64,000 nt of DNA from Hericium rajendrae (Eukaryota > Basidiomycota > Agaricomycetes > Russulales > Hericiaceae), in assembly GCA_033439255.1 (NCBI GenBank), contig CM065880.1, positions 3,410,001-3,474,000 of the forward strand. Direction: 5' to 3'. The notes beneath the pieces were generated by a model. It ran no database searches and was not told where the DNA came from. It was given only the letters and a program-made list of their open reading frames with translations. Shown one piece after another: positions 10,292-21,820 of the stretch. Each line of letters opens with the position of its first letter. The first letter of the stretch is position 1. The position numbers and the translations under genes were made by a program.

Positions 10292-11380
10292 ATGCCCAAC
10301 GAACCAATGCGCGCCAAGTTTGCCTCCTTTGTAACCACCCTCCAAGACACCATCGTCACCACTCTCGAGCAGCTCGACCCCTCCGCGCCTCCTTTCCTGC
10401 GCGACGCCTGGGAGCGCCCCCAGGGCGGCTATGGCACCACCTGCGCCTTCCAGCTCCCGCACGGCAGCACACAGGACACGATCCTCGAGAAGGCCGGCGT
10501 GAACGTCAGTGTCATCCACGGCACGCTCCCGCCCGCCGCGATCCAGCAGATGCGCGTCGAGCACACGTCCGTGCCGTACGACCCCGCGCGCACGGACGCG
10601 CTGCCCTTCTTCGCCGCGGGCATCAGCCTCATCATCCACCCGCGCAACCCGCACGCGCCCACCGTCCACGCGAACTACCGCTACTTCGAGATCACGGCGC
10701 CCGGCACGGGCGCGGGCGCCGTGCTCGCGTGGTGGTTCGGCGGCGGGTGCGACCTCACGCCGTCGTACCTCTACGAGGACGATGCGGTGCACTTCCACAC
10801 GCTGCTGAGGGACGTGTGCGCGCCGCACGGCGCGGCGCTTTACCCTGCGTTCAAGGCGTGGTGCGACGAGTACTTCTTCCTCCCGCACCGCAAGGAGGCG
10901 CGCGGCGTCGGCGGCATCTTCTTCGACGATTTGTGCGCGGAGCCGCATAAGCGGCTGCCGGGCATCGCGGCGGCGGGATCGGGCGAGCGGCCGTGGACGC
11001 AGGAGGAGATCTTTGCGTTCGTGAAGGGCGCGGGCGACGCGTTCTTGCCGTCGTATGTTCCCATTCTCAAGCGGCGCGCGGGGCTGCCGTATACGCCGGA
11101 GCAGCGGCGCTGGCAGCTTGTCAGGCGCGGCAGGTTCGTACTGTCCTGATCTTGGTCGATTTACGCGTGCTGATGCCTTTTCAGATACGTCGAATTCAAC
11201 CTCGTCTACGACCGCGGTACCAAGTTCGGCCTTATGACCCCCGGCGCCCGTATCGAGAGCATCCTCATGAGTCTGCCTGCCGAGGCGCGCTGGGAGTACA
11301 TGTGCGAGGTCGGCACCGAGGCGGATAGCGAAGAGGGGCGATTGCAAGCCGTGCTGAGGACACCAAGGAATTGGGTATAG
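10292..11380 (+). CDS. HEM13: coproporphyrinogen III oxidase (oxygen-dependent), 345 aa
   Basis: Two exons (10292-11133 and 11185-11380) separated by a 51-bp intron that falls within [13 protein letters not shown]. Family hallmarks include [15 protein letters not shown] (here without the usual GGG), the conserved [15 protein letters not shown] block, [15 protein letters not shown], the [19 protein letters not shown] block and the end [17 protein letters not shown]. The enzyme oxidatively decarboxylates coproporphyrinogen III to protoporphyrinogen IX in heme synthesis. No mitochondrial presequence is seen; the protein begins [13 protein letters not shown], as in the cytosolic fungal enzymes. 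The start is the first ATG, in CACCATGCC context. GC content is higher than in the flanks. A long antisense open frame over this gene is a shadow of its GC-rich codons. Confidence 0.96.
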
Positions 11381-11554
11381 TCTATGCGACCGTCTTCTGA
11401 GATGGAGAAGTGTATGATTTATCTTGTAGCGCACTACTCAATCATTTTGAATAAAAAGAGACATTGAAAGTATGATTCGCGTGTTAGTTTCAAGTCGTCA
11501 CTTGCACGATGCGCCAATTCTGGTATTATAATATTAAGGAGGAACATTTGCGTA

Positions 11555-11628
11555 GGTTCGGTGGCGTAGTTGGTTATCGCATCTGTCTAACACACAGAAG
11601 GCCCCCGGTTCGAGCCCGGGCCGAATCA
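11555..11628 (+). tRNA. tRNA-Val (anticodon AAC)
   Basis: The 74-nt sequence folds as a cloverleaf: acceptor GGTTCGG/CCGAATC, D arm TGGCGTAGTTGG, anticodon stem TCTGT/ACAGA with loop CTAACAC (anticodon AAC), T arm CCCGG-TTCGAGC-CCGGG and discriminator A. It has no intron. It closely resembles the yeast tRNA-Val(AAC) pattern. Confidence 0.93.
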
Positions 11629-11647
11629 TATCAATGTGTAACGTTCC

Positions 11648-11654
11648 TTTTTTT
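11648..11654 (+). terminator. RNA polymerase III T-run terminator of tRNA-Val
   Basis: A run of seven T begins 20 bp downstream of the tRNA 3' end, the usual Pol III stop. Confidence 0.75.
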
Positions 11655-11806
11655 ATCTTTATTCTCTTCCAATATCAGGTATAAGTAAGTAGTCCCTTGA
11701 GCAGCCGAACGAAGATGGTGGTCTCGGAACAAATTGGCTGCAGGAGTTGAGCGAGTGACTGGTATATGTCTTTGTGTCTCCCAGGGTGCGCAGCTGTCTG
11801 CATGAC

Positions 11807-12110
11807 GCTCTGGTCCGGGTGTGAGAACCATCCACGTTGCGTGAGGTTGCATGAGATTCTTTTGGGCTTCTGCATCTTTGTTCTCTCTGCATCATGCATC
11901 CACAACCACCATTGTGGCGATTGCGGCTCTCTCAGAAGCAAGAATAACGCGCTCAGACAGCTGCTCTGGTCCGGGTGTGAGAACCATCCACGTTGCGTGA
12001 GGTTGCATGAGATTCTTTTGGGCTTCTGCATCTTTGTTCTCTCTGCATCATGCATCCACAACCACCATTGTGGCGATTGCGGCTCTCTCAGAAGCAAGAA
12101 TAACGCGCTC
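11807..12110. repeat. 148-bp tandem duplication (two copies, 8-bp spacer)
   Basis: Copy 1 is 11807-11954 and copy 2 is 11963-12110. They appear identical, from GCTCTGGTCCGGGTGTGAG to AAGAATAACGCGCTC. The spacer is AGACAGCT. I see no gene in it. Identity between copies means a recent event just downstream of the tRNA gene. Confidence 0.8.
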
Positions 12111-12111
12111 T

Positions 12112-13022
12112 ACAGCTATCGAAGCGAGATAAGTGGTGTGCGCTTTTGACCCTTCGAAGGTATGTTCCGAATCCACTAGCATGTCAGACGAGAAAGAGCT
12201 TGCCTCTTCTCGTCGGCACCTGCTGCTACCCTGGCGTATTTCGGTCAAGACAAGGTCGGATGTCTCGACTCTTGGTACGGTACTTCTCACATATTCCCTT
12301 TGCTCTTTCTCAGGACACAGCTCGGCATCATATCACAGATCTATCAGCGTCAGAAGTTCGTCAGAAGTTGAAACTGCTCAACGCAAGATGCGAACTTCGC
12401 GGCAGCATTGATAGACTGTGGACTTGCAGTATATATGGTCTTGACGGCATCTTAGGGCAGGTTAGGATGATGTTCACAAGGTGAGTACAAGTGCATAGTG
12501 AATCCGTTGTGTCTGTCTCAAATTGACGTATTCCTCTCTTCACATGGTCAGCCATCAGCCTGCAGAAGTATTGGACTCCCAAATCACAACGGAAGTTCCG
12601 GCAACAGTTTGGTGGATGAGTTGCGCACAGCTATCGAAGTGAGATAAGCGGTGCGCGGTCTTTAACCTTCGAAGGTACTGTATGTTCCGAATCAATCCAC
12701 CAACATGTCGGACGAGAAAGAGCTTGCGTCTTCTCATCGGCACCACAGGTATTCAACTGCTGCTACCCCGGCGTATTTCGGTTAAGACAAGGTCGGATGT
12801 CTCGACTCTTGGTACGGTACTTCTCACATATCGCCTTTGCAATTTTTTAGGACACAGCTCGGCATCGCGTGATAGATTCATCAGCGTCAGAAGTCGGTCA
12901 GAAGTTGAATCTGCTCAATGCAAGATGCGAACTTCGTGGCAGTGTTGACGGGCTGTAGACTTGCTGTGAATCTGATGGTACCTTAGAACTTTTAGGACAG
13001 GTTGGAACAGTAGTTGCATGGT
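12112..13022 (+). repeat. diverged ~390-bp tandem duplication with coding-like frames
   Basis: Unit 1 (about 12112-12482) and unit 2 (about 12627-13022) both begin ACAGCTATCGAAG and share TGTTCCGAATC, GACGAGAAAGAGCTTGC and TGTCTCGACTCTTGGTACGG. A conserved frame gives DTARHHITDLSASEV / LLNARCELRGS in unit 1 and DTARHRVIDSSASEV / LLNARCELRGS in unit 2. Unit 1 reads SHIPFALSQDTARH where unit 2 has a TAG before DTARH, which could also be a splice acceptor (TTTTTTAG). This suggests a small duplicated gene of unknown function, perhaps intact only in unit 1. Confidence 0.45.
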
Positions 13023-13383
13023 GAGCATCGGTGGGTAGTGAACGACATTTTCTGTCAAATTGACGCAGCCCTCGTATTCCCGATTCGCCTCTCTTCTGTT
13101 CGTCGCCAGTGCAGCCATCTGGGTTGCCGATTCGCAGCACAGGTTCTAGGTAGAGTTTGATGGAGGAGTGGTGCGGGTATGTATCTGTACTGTTCTGGAC
13201 GTCTGTCGACGCTGCTGCTGCACGGGCGTGTGAGGTCTAGTCCTGCTAAAGGTTCTTTGCAGCACCATCACATCCCGTATCCTGTGCGCCTGTCATAGAC
13301 CATCCCTCGGGATCCGTGATGCTGATATACAAGTTATTCCAGGATGCGTAGCTATTCAAGCAGTCCTCTATAATAACTGCGAC

Positions 13384-15116
13384 ATGAGCTGCGTATCCGA
13401 CTACTTATCTCGCTGTCTCCCCTACTCCCGATGTGCAGTGGAAAAGACTACGTGGTACGTCTTGCTTCATTTTCTCCAATCTAACTTAGCTGATCTTGCG
13501 GTATGATCAGAAGTCTCTAGTAATCCTTTGGGTGAGCATTTATATCTCGTCAGCTCTGTACATGATGCTCCCGCTGATCGTTTGGCTGAACTAGACCGAG
13601 GCGGTCATCTGGGGCGGGTATAATTGTTGCCCTACCGGTCTTCGTTGCTGACCTTCCATGCCTAGGTATCTACGTGGCCTTGTTTGCAGGATGTGTCTAT
13701 GTTCTGGTGTGGCAGCTGCACGATAGACCGCGATTCTTACTCCCAATCAGCATAATCATGTTTCTCATCTGCTCAACGCTCATCATCATCGACTTTGTCA
13801 TGACCCTGCTCACTCCCGATATCACCACCAATTCTTTTGACGTAGGGGCGACCCGCCGTTCGTGTGCTACAGAGACCGCGAGCTACTTGAGCCAGGTCCT
13901 TTTTGACAACCTGATGAGTCCTATTGAGGATTCCCTTTTTGCGACGAATATGTACGTTATATCCGAACCTTCTCGATTGCATGTCTTGACATTCTCGTTA
14001 ATAGACTCCTTGTTGACGGATTACTAGTACGTTGGAGCCCTTTTTCCAGAGAGAACATAGAGTCACGTGGAGGGCAGATCTACCGCTGCTTCGTGCTGTG
14101 GAAGGAAACAAGATGGAGCAGATGCATTGTGGTCCTGCCTATCCTGCTACTGCTTGCGAGTTCCGGTTCGTGTATCCCTCAGTAATTGAAAAGCAACCGC
14201 CGATAATATCTGATAGCCACCGGTTACGCTCAAGTCTACTATGACCTCGAGATATGGCGTATCCGCCGCGATAGTCCGTTGTCCGACGTTAGTCCACCTC
14301 CGAGCTGGTTCGCCGTCAACGAGTTGACTGGTGACCTCAACACGTCGGCATATCTCCTTTCGCTCGCCACGACGGTTCTGACTACCCTCCTAATCGGTGA
14401 GCATATCACATGCGCTTCATTAACACGGCATTCATGTCCCTCATCCAACAGCGTCACGTGTCTGGTGGTTTACGCGCGAATTAGAGAAGGGGCTGGGATG
14501 GAGATCATGCTCAAAATACCAGAGGACGATAGCTATTGTGTCAGTGCATGCTCGCTTTGTCTTGGTACTGACGTGACCTCACTTGATGTCCTTTCGAAAA
14601 CAGGATAGAGTCCGGGGCTATGTATTCTGTCTCGTCGATCATTCAGGTGGTCGTCTCGCACACCTCCCCTCAGTACGACGTGAGCACCATCGCACTTCCA
14701 ACAAGTCTATCCACTGAGAGTGACCAACATCTTTCAGGTGATCACGGCAAACATAGTGAACCAAGTCATGGTCAGTGTTGCTGGACGATCTCAGTGGTCC
14801 CTTCCTCATGATCTTTCAGGGTATCGCTCCGACCCTTATTATCGTCCGCCTCGGGCTGGGCAAGGGCTTTGAAACCACCTTCCGGCAGCCGACCGCAAGC
14901 CACATATCACAAGTCTTATCGCCCACGTCGCGCGGCAACACGTTCACGCGGCACGGGGATGACGTCGAGTCGCAACATGAGCTGTACCTGATTCGAGAGC
15001 AGCCGTCAAGGAACCAGATGATCGACCGGCGACCAAGTATTGAAGAGGCCAGCTCCGATCGCATGCCGGGCTTCCTGCCTGAGGAAGGCGCGAAGTTCGA
15101 CGGCTTCGATATGTAG
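13384..15116 (+). CDS. multi-pass membrane protein of a basidiomycete-expanded family, paralog A
   Basis: Exons that join in phase: 13666-13951, 14005-14165, 14217-14396, 14452-14539, 14604-14679, 14738-14770 and 14820-15116. Short upstream exons end at 13454, 13531 and about 13613. Successive segments are hydrophobic: RPRFLLPISIIMFLICSTLI; IYRCFVLW..VVLPILLLLASS; SAYLLSLATTVLTTLLIA; MYSVSSIIQVVVSH; GIAPTLIIVRLGLG; then a ~90-residue polar tail. About six or seven helices are likely, with receptor-like topology, but the function is unknown. IYRCFVLW and GIAPTLIIVRLGLG are typical of a large agaricomycete family of uncharacterised membrane proteins. The 5' end is uncertain: the donor after TGGGG near 13613 is not a normal GT in the phase needed. 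Confidence 0.65.
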
Positions 15117-16087
15117 AAGCACTCGTATTTCGGATCCGGGCGGTCCTGCAAGTAAGCCCTTTTCGCTGCGCTGGTCGTGGTCAAACTCAGTCTTGTTCCA
15201 GAAATATCGGAGACTGGATCAAAAGGCATCACACTGTCTAGTCGGGAATGTATCTGCCATTGCCATTGCCGTTGCCTTACGTTTCTTCCATGCTTCGGGT
15301 TTTGATCTGCATGACCGCGTCTGATCCTAGCTAGTTCAAATTCCGCTAGATCACGCGCTATCCCCGATCTTATACAATCGTCCTCCCGTTTGTGTCCCCC
15401 GCCTGACACCCAAATGGACTGACCACAGGTCCGCATGTTCAGTCCTGTTTCCCTTGCGCCTCAATGTCGTCCCATCCGATTGACAGTACGCGCTCATCGA
15501 GCCCACCCTTACAACTATTATTTATGCACCGGCTCGCCTTCTCACGACCTTGTTGTCTGCGCTCCATGAAAGTGGGCGCTGAACACGCCGACTACCATGA
15601 CCGACTCCGACTGGGTCGAAGCGCTTTACTTCACGATACCTCCCGCGCCCTCCTCTTCACCTCCGAAAACGGGCGAATAATTCCGCCGACATTCATCAAG
15701 AACCGAGCTGCCGGCTTTCCTGCGTGCGCGGCACGCGATAGCGCGGATTGCGTTTGTCAGAGCACGGAATTGATGGCTATGTAGAACACGTTAGAACGAA
15801 TCTTCAAAGTCAGTACTCATGCATTCATGAGTGGTGAAGTTTTGTCAGCATTGATATAAATCTCTCCCGGTCAGCTTCTCCATTCCAAAGTGTTGCCATC
15901 GGCGTCGGGCAGGTTCCGAGTCCCGACAACAGTTTGATCGAGTTGTATGCTGTTCGTATGCTGTACCATTCCTGGCATTAGTCAACTGTCTGTCAACGCT
16001 GCAGTGCGTATGTGTGAGGTTTATAACTGCTCAATAGGTTCTTTGCAGTACTGATACCGTATTTTGCATACCTGTCACGGACTCATC
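15117..16087. other. spacer between tandem membrane-protein paralogs
   Basis: The first ~200 bp align with the 3' flank of paralog B (GTGGTC..CAGAAATA..GGAGA motifs after the stop), so the duplicated unit includes the 3' flank. From about 15900 the sequence resembles the 5' flank of paralog A (GAGGT..GGTTCTTTGCAG). An open frame at 15464-15784 has no recognisable character. No other gene is seen. Confidence 0.4.
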
Positions 16088-16934
16088 ATGAGGGTACTAC
16101 ACGATGCTGATGCGGAAGCTATTCAAGGATATGGGGCTGTTCAAATGCTCCTCTATATGAACTGCAAAATGAGTGTTTGTTCGACTCTCGCGCCGTCTCC
16201 CCTAATCCCGATGTGCGGTGAACAAAACTACGTTGTAAGTTCTGCTTCATTCGTTGCATCCTAACTCGGCTGACTGCTTGTATTATTATCAGAGTCGTCT
16301 GGCAGCCCTTTGGGTGAGTGTCTGTCTTCAACTTCGTTCACAGCCCTCTCACTAATCACCTAATGGAACTAGTTCGAGACTGTCTTCTGGGGTCGGCACA
16401 ACCATCTCTGAAGCCGTCTTCATCACTAACCTGCCATTGCAAGGTCTCTACGTGACTATATTCCTGAGATGCGTCTATATTTTGGTGCAGCGACACGACA
16501 AGCCGCGATTCCTCCTTCCAATCAGCATAATTATGTTCCTCGTCTGCTCTGCGCTCGTCGTCATTGACTTTGTCGTGGTGCTACTTAACCGAGATGTGGT
16601 GTCAAGCTCCTTCTGGAGCCCATTCAGTACTAATTCCTATATGAGCATGGCGAGTCAGCTTGACACCGTCGCATCCTAGATTGCGGAGCTCACTTGGCCA
16701 ACATTTGAGTGTAACCATAGTAGTATGCATAGAATCAATATATATTTTCCATGTCTCCTTGCGCAGGAATCCCGGCCCAGGGTCCTCATTGCTGCAGTTA
16801 ATTACCATAAAGCATTGATTGGCCAAGTACATGTCAATTCTGCAATGATATATGGCTGGGTCCAATGTACTTTATGCTGGGGAATGTATTCATGTCAGCA
16901 TGTGTAGGTAAGCTGCAGTGTAGTGTGTTGCAGC

Positions 16935-17800
16935 ATGCTGCTATGGGTTGGCCAAAGTATATGCACATATCCCGTGGCATGCCGCTATGGGTTGGCCAAG
17001 GTATATGTGCATATTCCGCGGCATGCCGCTATGGGTTGGCCAAGGTATATGTGCATATTCCAAGGCATGCTGCTATGGGTTGGCCAAGGTATATGCACAT
17101 ATTTTGTAGCATGCCGCTATGGGTTGGCCAAGGTATATGCACATATCCCGTGGCATGCTGCTATGGGTTGGCCCAGGTATATGTGCATATTCCACGACAT
17201 GCCGCTATGGGTTGGCCAAGGTATATGCACATATCCCGCGGCATGCCGCTATGGGTTGGCCAAGGTATATGCACATATCCCGAGGCATGCCGCTATGGGT
17301 TGGCCAAGGTATATGTGCATATTCCGAGGCATGCCGCTATGGGTTGGCCAAGATATATGTGCATATTCCGAGGCATGCCGCTATGGGTTGGCCAAGGTAT
17401 ATGTGCATATTCTACGGCATGCTGCTATGGGTTGGCCAAGGTATATGTGCATATTCCGCGGCATGCTGCTATGGGTTGGCCAAGGTATATGCACATATTT
17501 CGCGGCATGCTGCAATGGGTTGGCCAAGGTATATGTGCATATTCCGCAACATGCCGCTATGGGTTGGCCAAGGTATATGTGCATATTCTGTGACATGCCG
17601 CTATGGGTTGGCCAAGGTATATGTGCATATTCTGTGACATGCCGCTATGGGTTGGCCAAGGTATATGTGCATATTCTGCAACATGCCGCTATGGGTTGGC
17701 CAAGGTATATGTGCATATTTCGTGGCATGCCGCTATGGGTTGGCCAAAGTATATGCACATATTCTGTGGCATGCTACTATGGGTTGGCCAAACCACAATT
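16935..17800 (+). repeat. 44-bp minisatellite, E1 left arm (~19-20 units)
   Basis: The unit contains GGCATGCCGCTATGGGTTGG, then CCAAGGTATATG, a TG or CA pair, and CATAT. Each unit holds three palindromes: GGCATGCC, TTGGCCAA and an ATATGNNCATAT motif that would be self-complementary if NN were CG. Differences between units are almost all C/T or G/A. Confidence 0.9.
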
Positions 17801-18059
17801 CTGCAATCCCCTGCATGTTGCTATGAGTTGGCCAATGTATAGGTGGCATGCTGCTATGGGTTGGCCAAGCTGTAATGCCATAGCTCTGTCATGTGGCTAT
17901 GGGTTGGCCAATCTCAATGTAAGTGACTATCACCATATTTGCATGGTTGGCCAACATCTCATACCATTTGACCATTTGATGATGTTATGGGTTGGCTGAT
18001 CTCAATGTTAGTTCTCTATCATATCCTCCAGCACATGTACCATATCCTGCAGCACATTT

Positions 18060-18780
18060 ACCATATTCCATGGTATTCTATGATATTCTGAGGCATTCTA
18101 TGATATCCTGCAACATGCTATAATATCCTGCAGCACATGTATTATATCCTATGGTATCCAATGATATTTCCAGGTATTCTATAATATTTTAGGACATGTC
18201 ATACTATTCCAAGATATGCTATCATATCTCAAGGCATGCTATGGTATTCCAAGGCATGCTATCATATCCCGAGGCATTCTATAATATCCCGAGGCATGCT
18301 ATCATATCCTGAGGCATGCTATGGTATTCCACGGCATGCTATCATATCCTGAGGCATGCTATGGTATTCCACAGCATGCTATCATATCCCGAGGCATGCT
18401 ATGGTATTCCACGGCATGCTATCATATCCCGAGGCATGCTATGGTATTCCACGGCATGCTATCATATCCCGAGACATTCTATAATATCTTGCAGCAATGT
18501 ATTATATTCCATGGTATTCTATGGTATCCTGAGACATGCTATCATATCCCCAGGCATGCTATGGTATTTCACAGCATGTTATCATATCCTGAGGCATTCT
18601 ATCATATCTCCAGGCACTCTACAATATCCCGAGGTATGCTATCATATCCCGAGGCATTCTATCATATCCTGAGGTATGCTATCATATCTCGAGACATGCT
18701 ATGGTATCCCACAGCATGCTATAATGTCTCATGGTGTGCTATCATATCCTGCAGAATGTGATCATATTTTACGATGTGCT
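18060..18780 (+). repeat. 20-bp satellite, E1 left arm
   Basis: Units of about 20 bp such as AGGCATGCTATCATATCCCG alternate with variants having GGTATTCC and ACGGCATGC. The array is about 720 bp long and ends in degraded copies at both sides. Confidence 0.85.
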
Positions 18781-18928
18781 AATTGAATTCTGACACATAG
18801 TTATTATATCATGTCACGTGCTCATTATATTATTTGACACAATATTGAGATAGTCAAACATTATCAATCATTTAGGCTCAATGTATAGTACATCTGATTA
18901 TGGAAACTTATCGTAGCTCGGGTAGATC

Positions 18929-18983
18929 CAGTGGTGTTACAATTTCAGATTTCGGTGATTGCCGAGCCATGACAGAGACTAAT
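18929..18983 (-). other. E1 central core shared with E2
   Basis: On the minus strand this reads ATTAGTCTCTG..., then GCTCGGCAATCACCGA, AATCTGAA and ATTGTAACACCACTG. The same order of blocks lies in the centre of E2 (39515-39571). It is the only sequence I found common to both elements. The block contains CGG-N6-CCG. Confidence 0.75.
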
Positions 18984-19239
18984 TTGGCAGACTTCACTAA
19001 TTTACATTTGCTTGTTTGTACTCTATGATAGATTAATTACATTTCCATTATAGTTCACAGTGTTATATGAATTGAAAGTATGTGTCATTCTTTTTTCTAA
19101 TTTTATATTATTTGATTCGATTTGTTGAAGCCAAAACATTGAGGATTGGGACATAGGTGTTGTGACTGAATGACGAATGACACATCACTGGTGTTTGATT
19201 GCCACTAGTGATTACCATTCATCATGAGATGTCATGACA

Positions 19240-20830
19240 TGCAGCAAGATATTATAAATATGCTATGGGATACTATAACATGCTTTGGAATATGATAGTA
19301 TGCTGTACAATATCATACATGTGCTGGAAGAGATTACAGTATGCTGCAAGATATTGTAACATGTTGTGTAATATGAGACATGTGCTGCAGAATATTATAG
19401 CATGCCATAGGATATGATACATGTGCTGCAGGATATTATAGCATGCTATGAGATACTATAGCATGCCATGGGATACCATAGCATGCCTCGGGATATGATA
19501 GCATGCCTCGAGATATGATTGCACACCTCGGGATGTTATAGAATGCCTTGAAATATCATAGAATGCCTTGGGATACCATAGAATACTGTGGAATATGATA
19601 CATTGCTGCAAGATATTATAGCATGCCATAGGATACCATAGCATGTCTCAGGATATGATAGCATACCCTCAGGATATGATAGAATGCCTCAGGATATTAT
19701 AAAATGCCTCAGGATATGATAGCATACCTCGAGATATTGTAGAGTGCCTGGAGATATGATAGAATGCCTCAGGATATGATAGCATGCCGTGGAATACCAT
19801 AGCATGCCTCGGGATATGATAGCATGCCGTGAAATACCATAGCATGCCTCAGGATATGAAAGCATGCCTTGGGATATGATAGCATGCTGTGAGATACCAT
19901 AGCATGCCTCGGGATATGATAGCATGCAGTGGGATATGATAGCATGCCTCAGGATATCATAGCATGCCTCGGGATATTATAGAATGCCTCGGGATATGAT
20001 AGCATGCCTTGGGATACCATAGAATACCATGGAATATGATACATTGCTGCAAGATATTATAGAATGTCTCAGGATATGATAGCATACCTCGGGATATTGT
20101 AGAGCACCTGAGGATATGATAGAATGCCTCGGGATATGATAGCATGTTGTGGAATATCATAGCATGCCTTGAGATATGATAGCATGTCTCGGGATATAAT
20201 AGCATGCTGTGAGATACCATAGCATGCCTCAGGATATGATAGCATGCCGCAGGATATGATAGCATGTCGTGGGATACCATAGCATGCCTCAGGATATGAT
20301 AGCATGCCTCGGGATATTATAGAATGCCTCAGAATATGATAGCATGCCTTGGGATACCATAGAATACCATGGAATATGATACATTGCTGCAAGATATTAT
20401 AGAATGTCTCGGGATATGATAGCATGCCGTGGAATACCATAGCATGCCTCGGGATATGATAGCATGCCGTGGAATACCATAGCATGCCTCGGGATATGAT
20501 AGCATGCCGTGGAATACCATAGCATGCCTCAGGATATGATAGCATGCCTCGGGATATTATAGAATGCCTCGGGATATGATAGCATGCCGTGGAATACCAT
20601 AGCATGCCTTGAGATATGATAGCATGTCTTGGAATAGTATGACATGTCCTAAAATATTATAGAATACCTGGAAATATCATTGGATACCATAGGATATAAT
20701 ACATGTGCTGCAGGATATTATAGCATGTTGCAGGATATCATAGAATGCCTCAGAATATCATAGAATACCATGGAATATGGTAAATGTGCTGCAGGATATG
20801 GTACATGTGCTGGAGGATATGATAGAGAAC
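19240..20830 (-). repeat. 20-bp satellite, E1 right arm (expanded)
   Basis: The same 20-bp units as in the left arm occur in inverse orientation, but the array is about 1590 bp, more than twice the left arm. Larger repeated blocks of about 240-260 bp are visible inside it (for example the segments starting near 19960 and 20280), a sign of expansion by unequal exchange or replication slippage. Confidence 0.85.
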
Positions 20831-21056
20831 TAACATTGAGATCAGCCAACCCATAACATCATCAAATGGTCAAATGGTATGAGATGTTGGCCAACCATGC
20901 AAATATGGTGATAGTCACTTACATTGAGATTGGCCAACCCATAGCCACATGACAGAGCTATGGCATTACAGCTTGGCCAACCCATAGCAGCATGCCACCT
21001 ATACATTGGCCAACTCATAGCAACATGCAGGGGATTGCAGAATTGTGGTTTGGCCA

Positions 21057-21820
21057 ACCCATAGTAGCATGCCACAGAATATGTGCATATACTTTGGCCA
21101 ACCCATAGCGGCATGCCACGAAATATGCACATATACCTTGGCCAACCCATAGCAGCATGCCACAGAATATGTGCATATATCTTGGCCAACCCATCGCAGC
21201 ATGCCGCGAAATATGTGCATATACCTTGGCCAACCCATAGCAGCATGCCGCGGAATATGTGCATATACCTTGGCCAACCCATAGCAGCATGCCGCAGAAT
21301 ATGTACATATACCTTGGCCAACCCATAGCAGCATGCCGTGGAATATGTGCATATACCTTGGCCAACCCATAGCAGCATGCCGCAGAATATGCACATATAC
21401 CTTGGCCAACCCATAGCAGCATGCCGTGGAATATGCACATATACCTTGGCCAACCCATAGCGGCATGTCGTGGAATATGCACATATACCTTGGCCAACCC
21501 ATAGCAGCATGCCTTGGAATATGCACATATATCTTGGCCAACCCATAGCGGCATGCCGTGGAATATGCACATATACCTTGGCCAACCCATAGCGGCATGC
21601 CTCGGAATATGCACATATACCTTGGCCAACCCATAGCGGCATGCCGCGGAATATGCACATATACCTTGGCCAACCCATAGCGGCATGCCTCGGAATATGC
21701 ACATATATCTTGGCCAACCCATAGCGGCATGCCGTGGAATATGCACATATACCTTGGCCAACCCATAGCGGCATGCCACGGGATATGTGCATATACTTTG
21801 GCCAACCCATAGCAGCATGC
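21057..21820 (-). repeat. 44-bp minisatellite, E1 right arm (~17 units)
   Basis: The array is the inverse of that at 16935-17800 with two to three fewer units. The TG and CA variants of the central 12-mer are distributed differently along the two arms, so units have been gained and lost since the arms formed. Confidence 0.88.

Noticed and set aside
10253-11434. 393-codon antisense frame over HEM13
   Set aside because: Arg/Ala-rich shadow of a GC-rich gene; HEM13 on the plus strand is certain.
16935-17800. CRISPR-like array
   Set aside because: Units are contiguous 44-bp tandem repeats without unique spacers in a eukaryotic context.
16865-17999. Long open frames across the E1 left arm (up to ~358 codons), mirrored in the right arm
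   Set aside because: They translate the 44-bp repeat in all three frames (recurrent GLAKVYVHIPRHAAM-like units), with no domain or start context; they are repeat artefacts.
18316-20605. Frames of 100-180 codons in the 20-bp satellites
   Set aside because: Pure satellite translation; the same peptide unit repeats every 20 bp.
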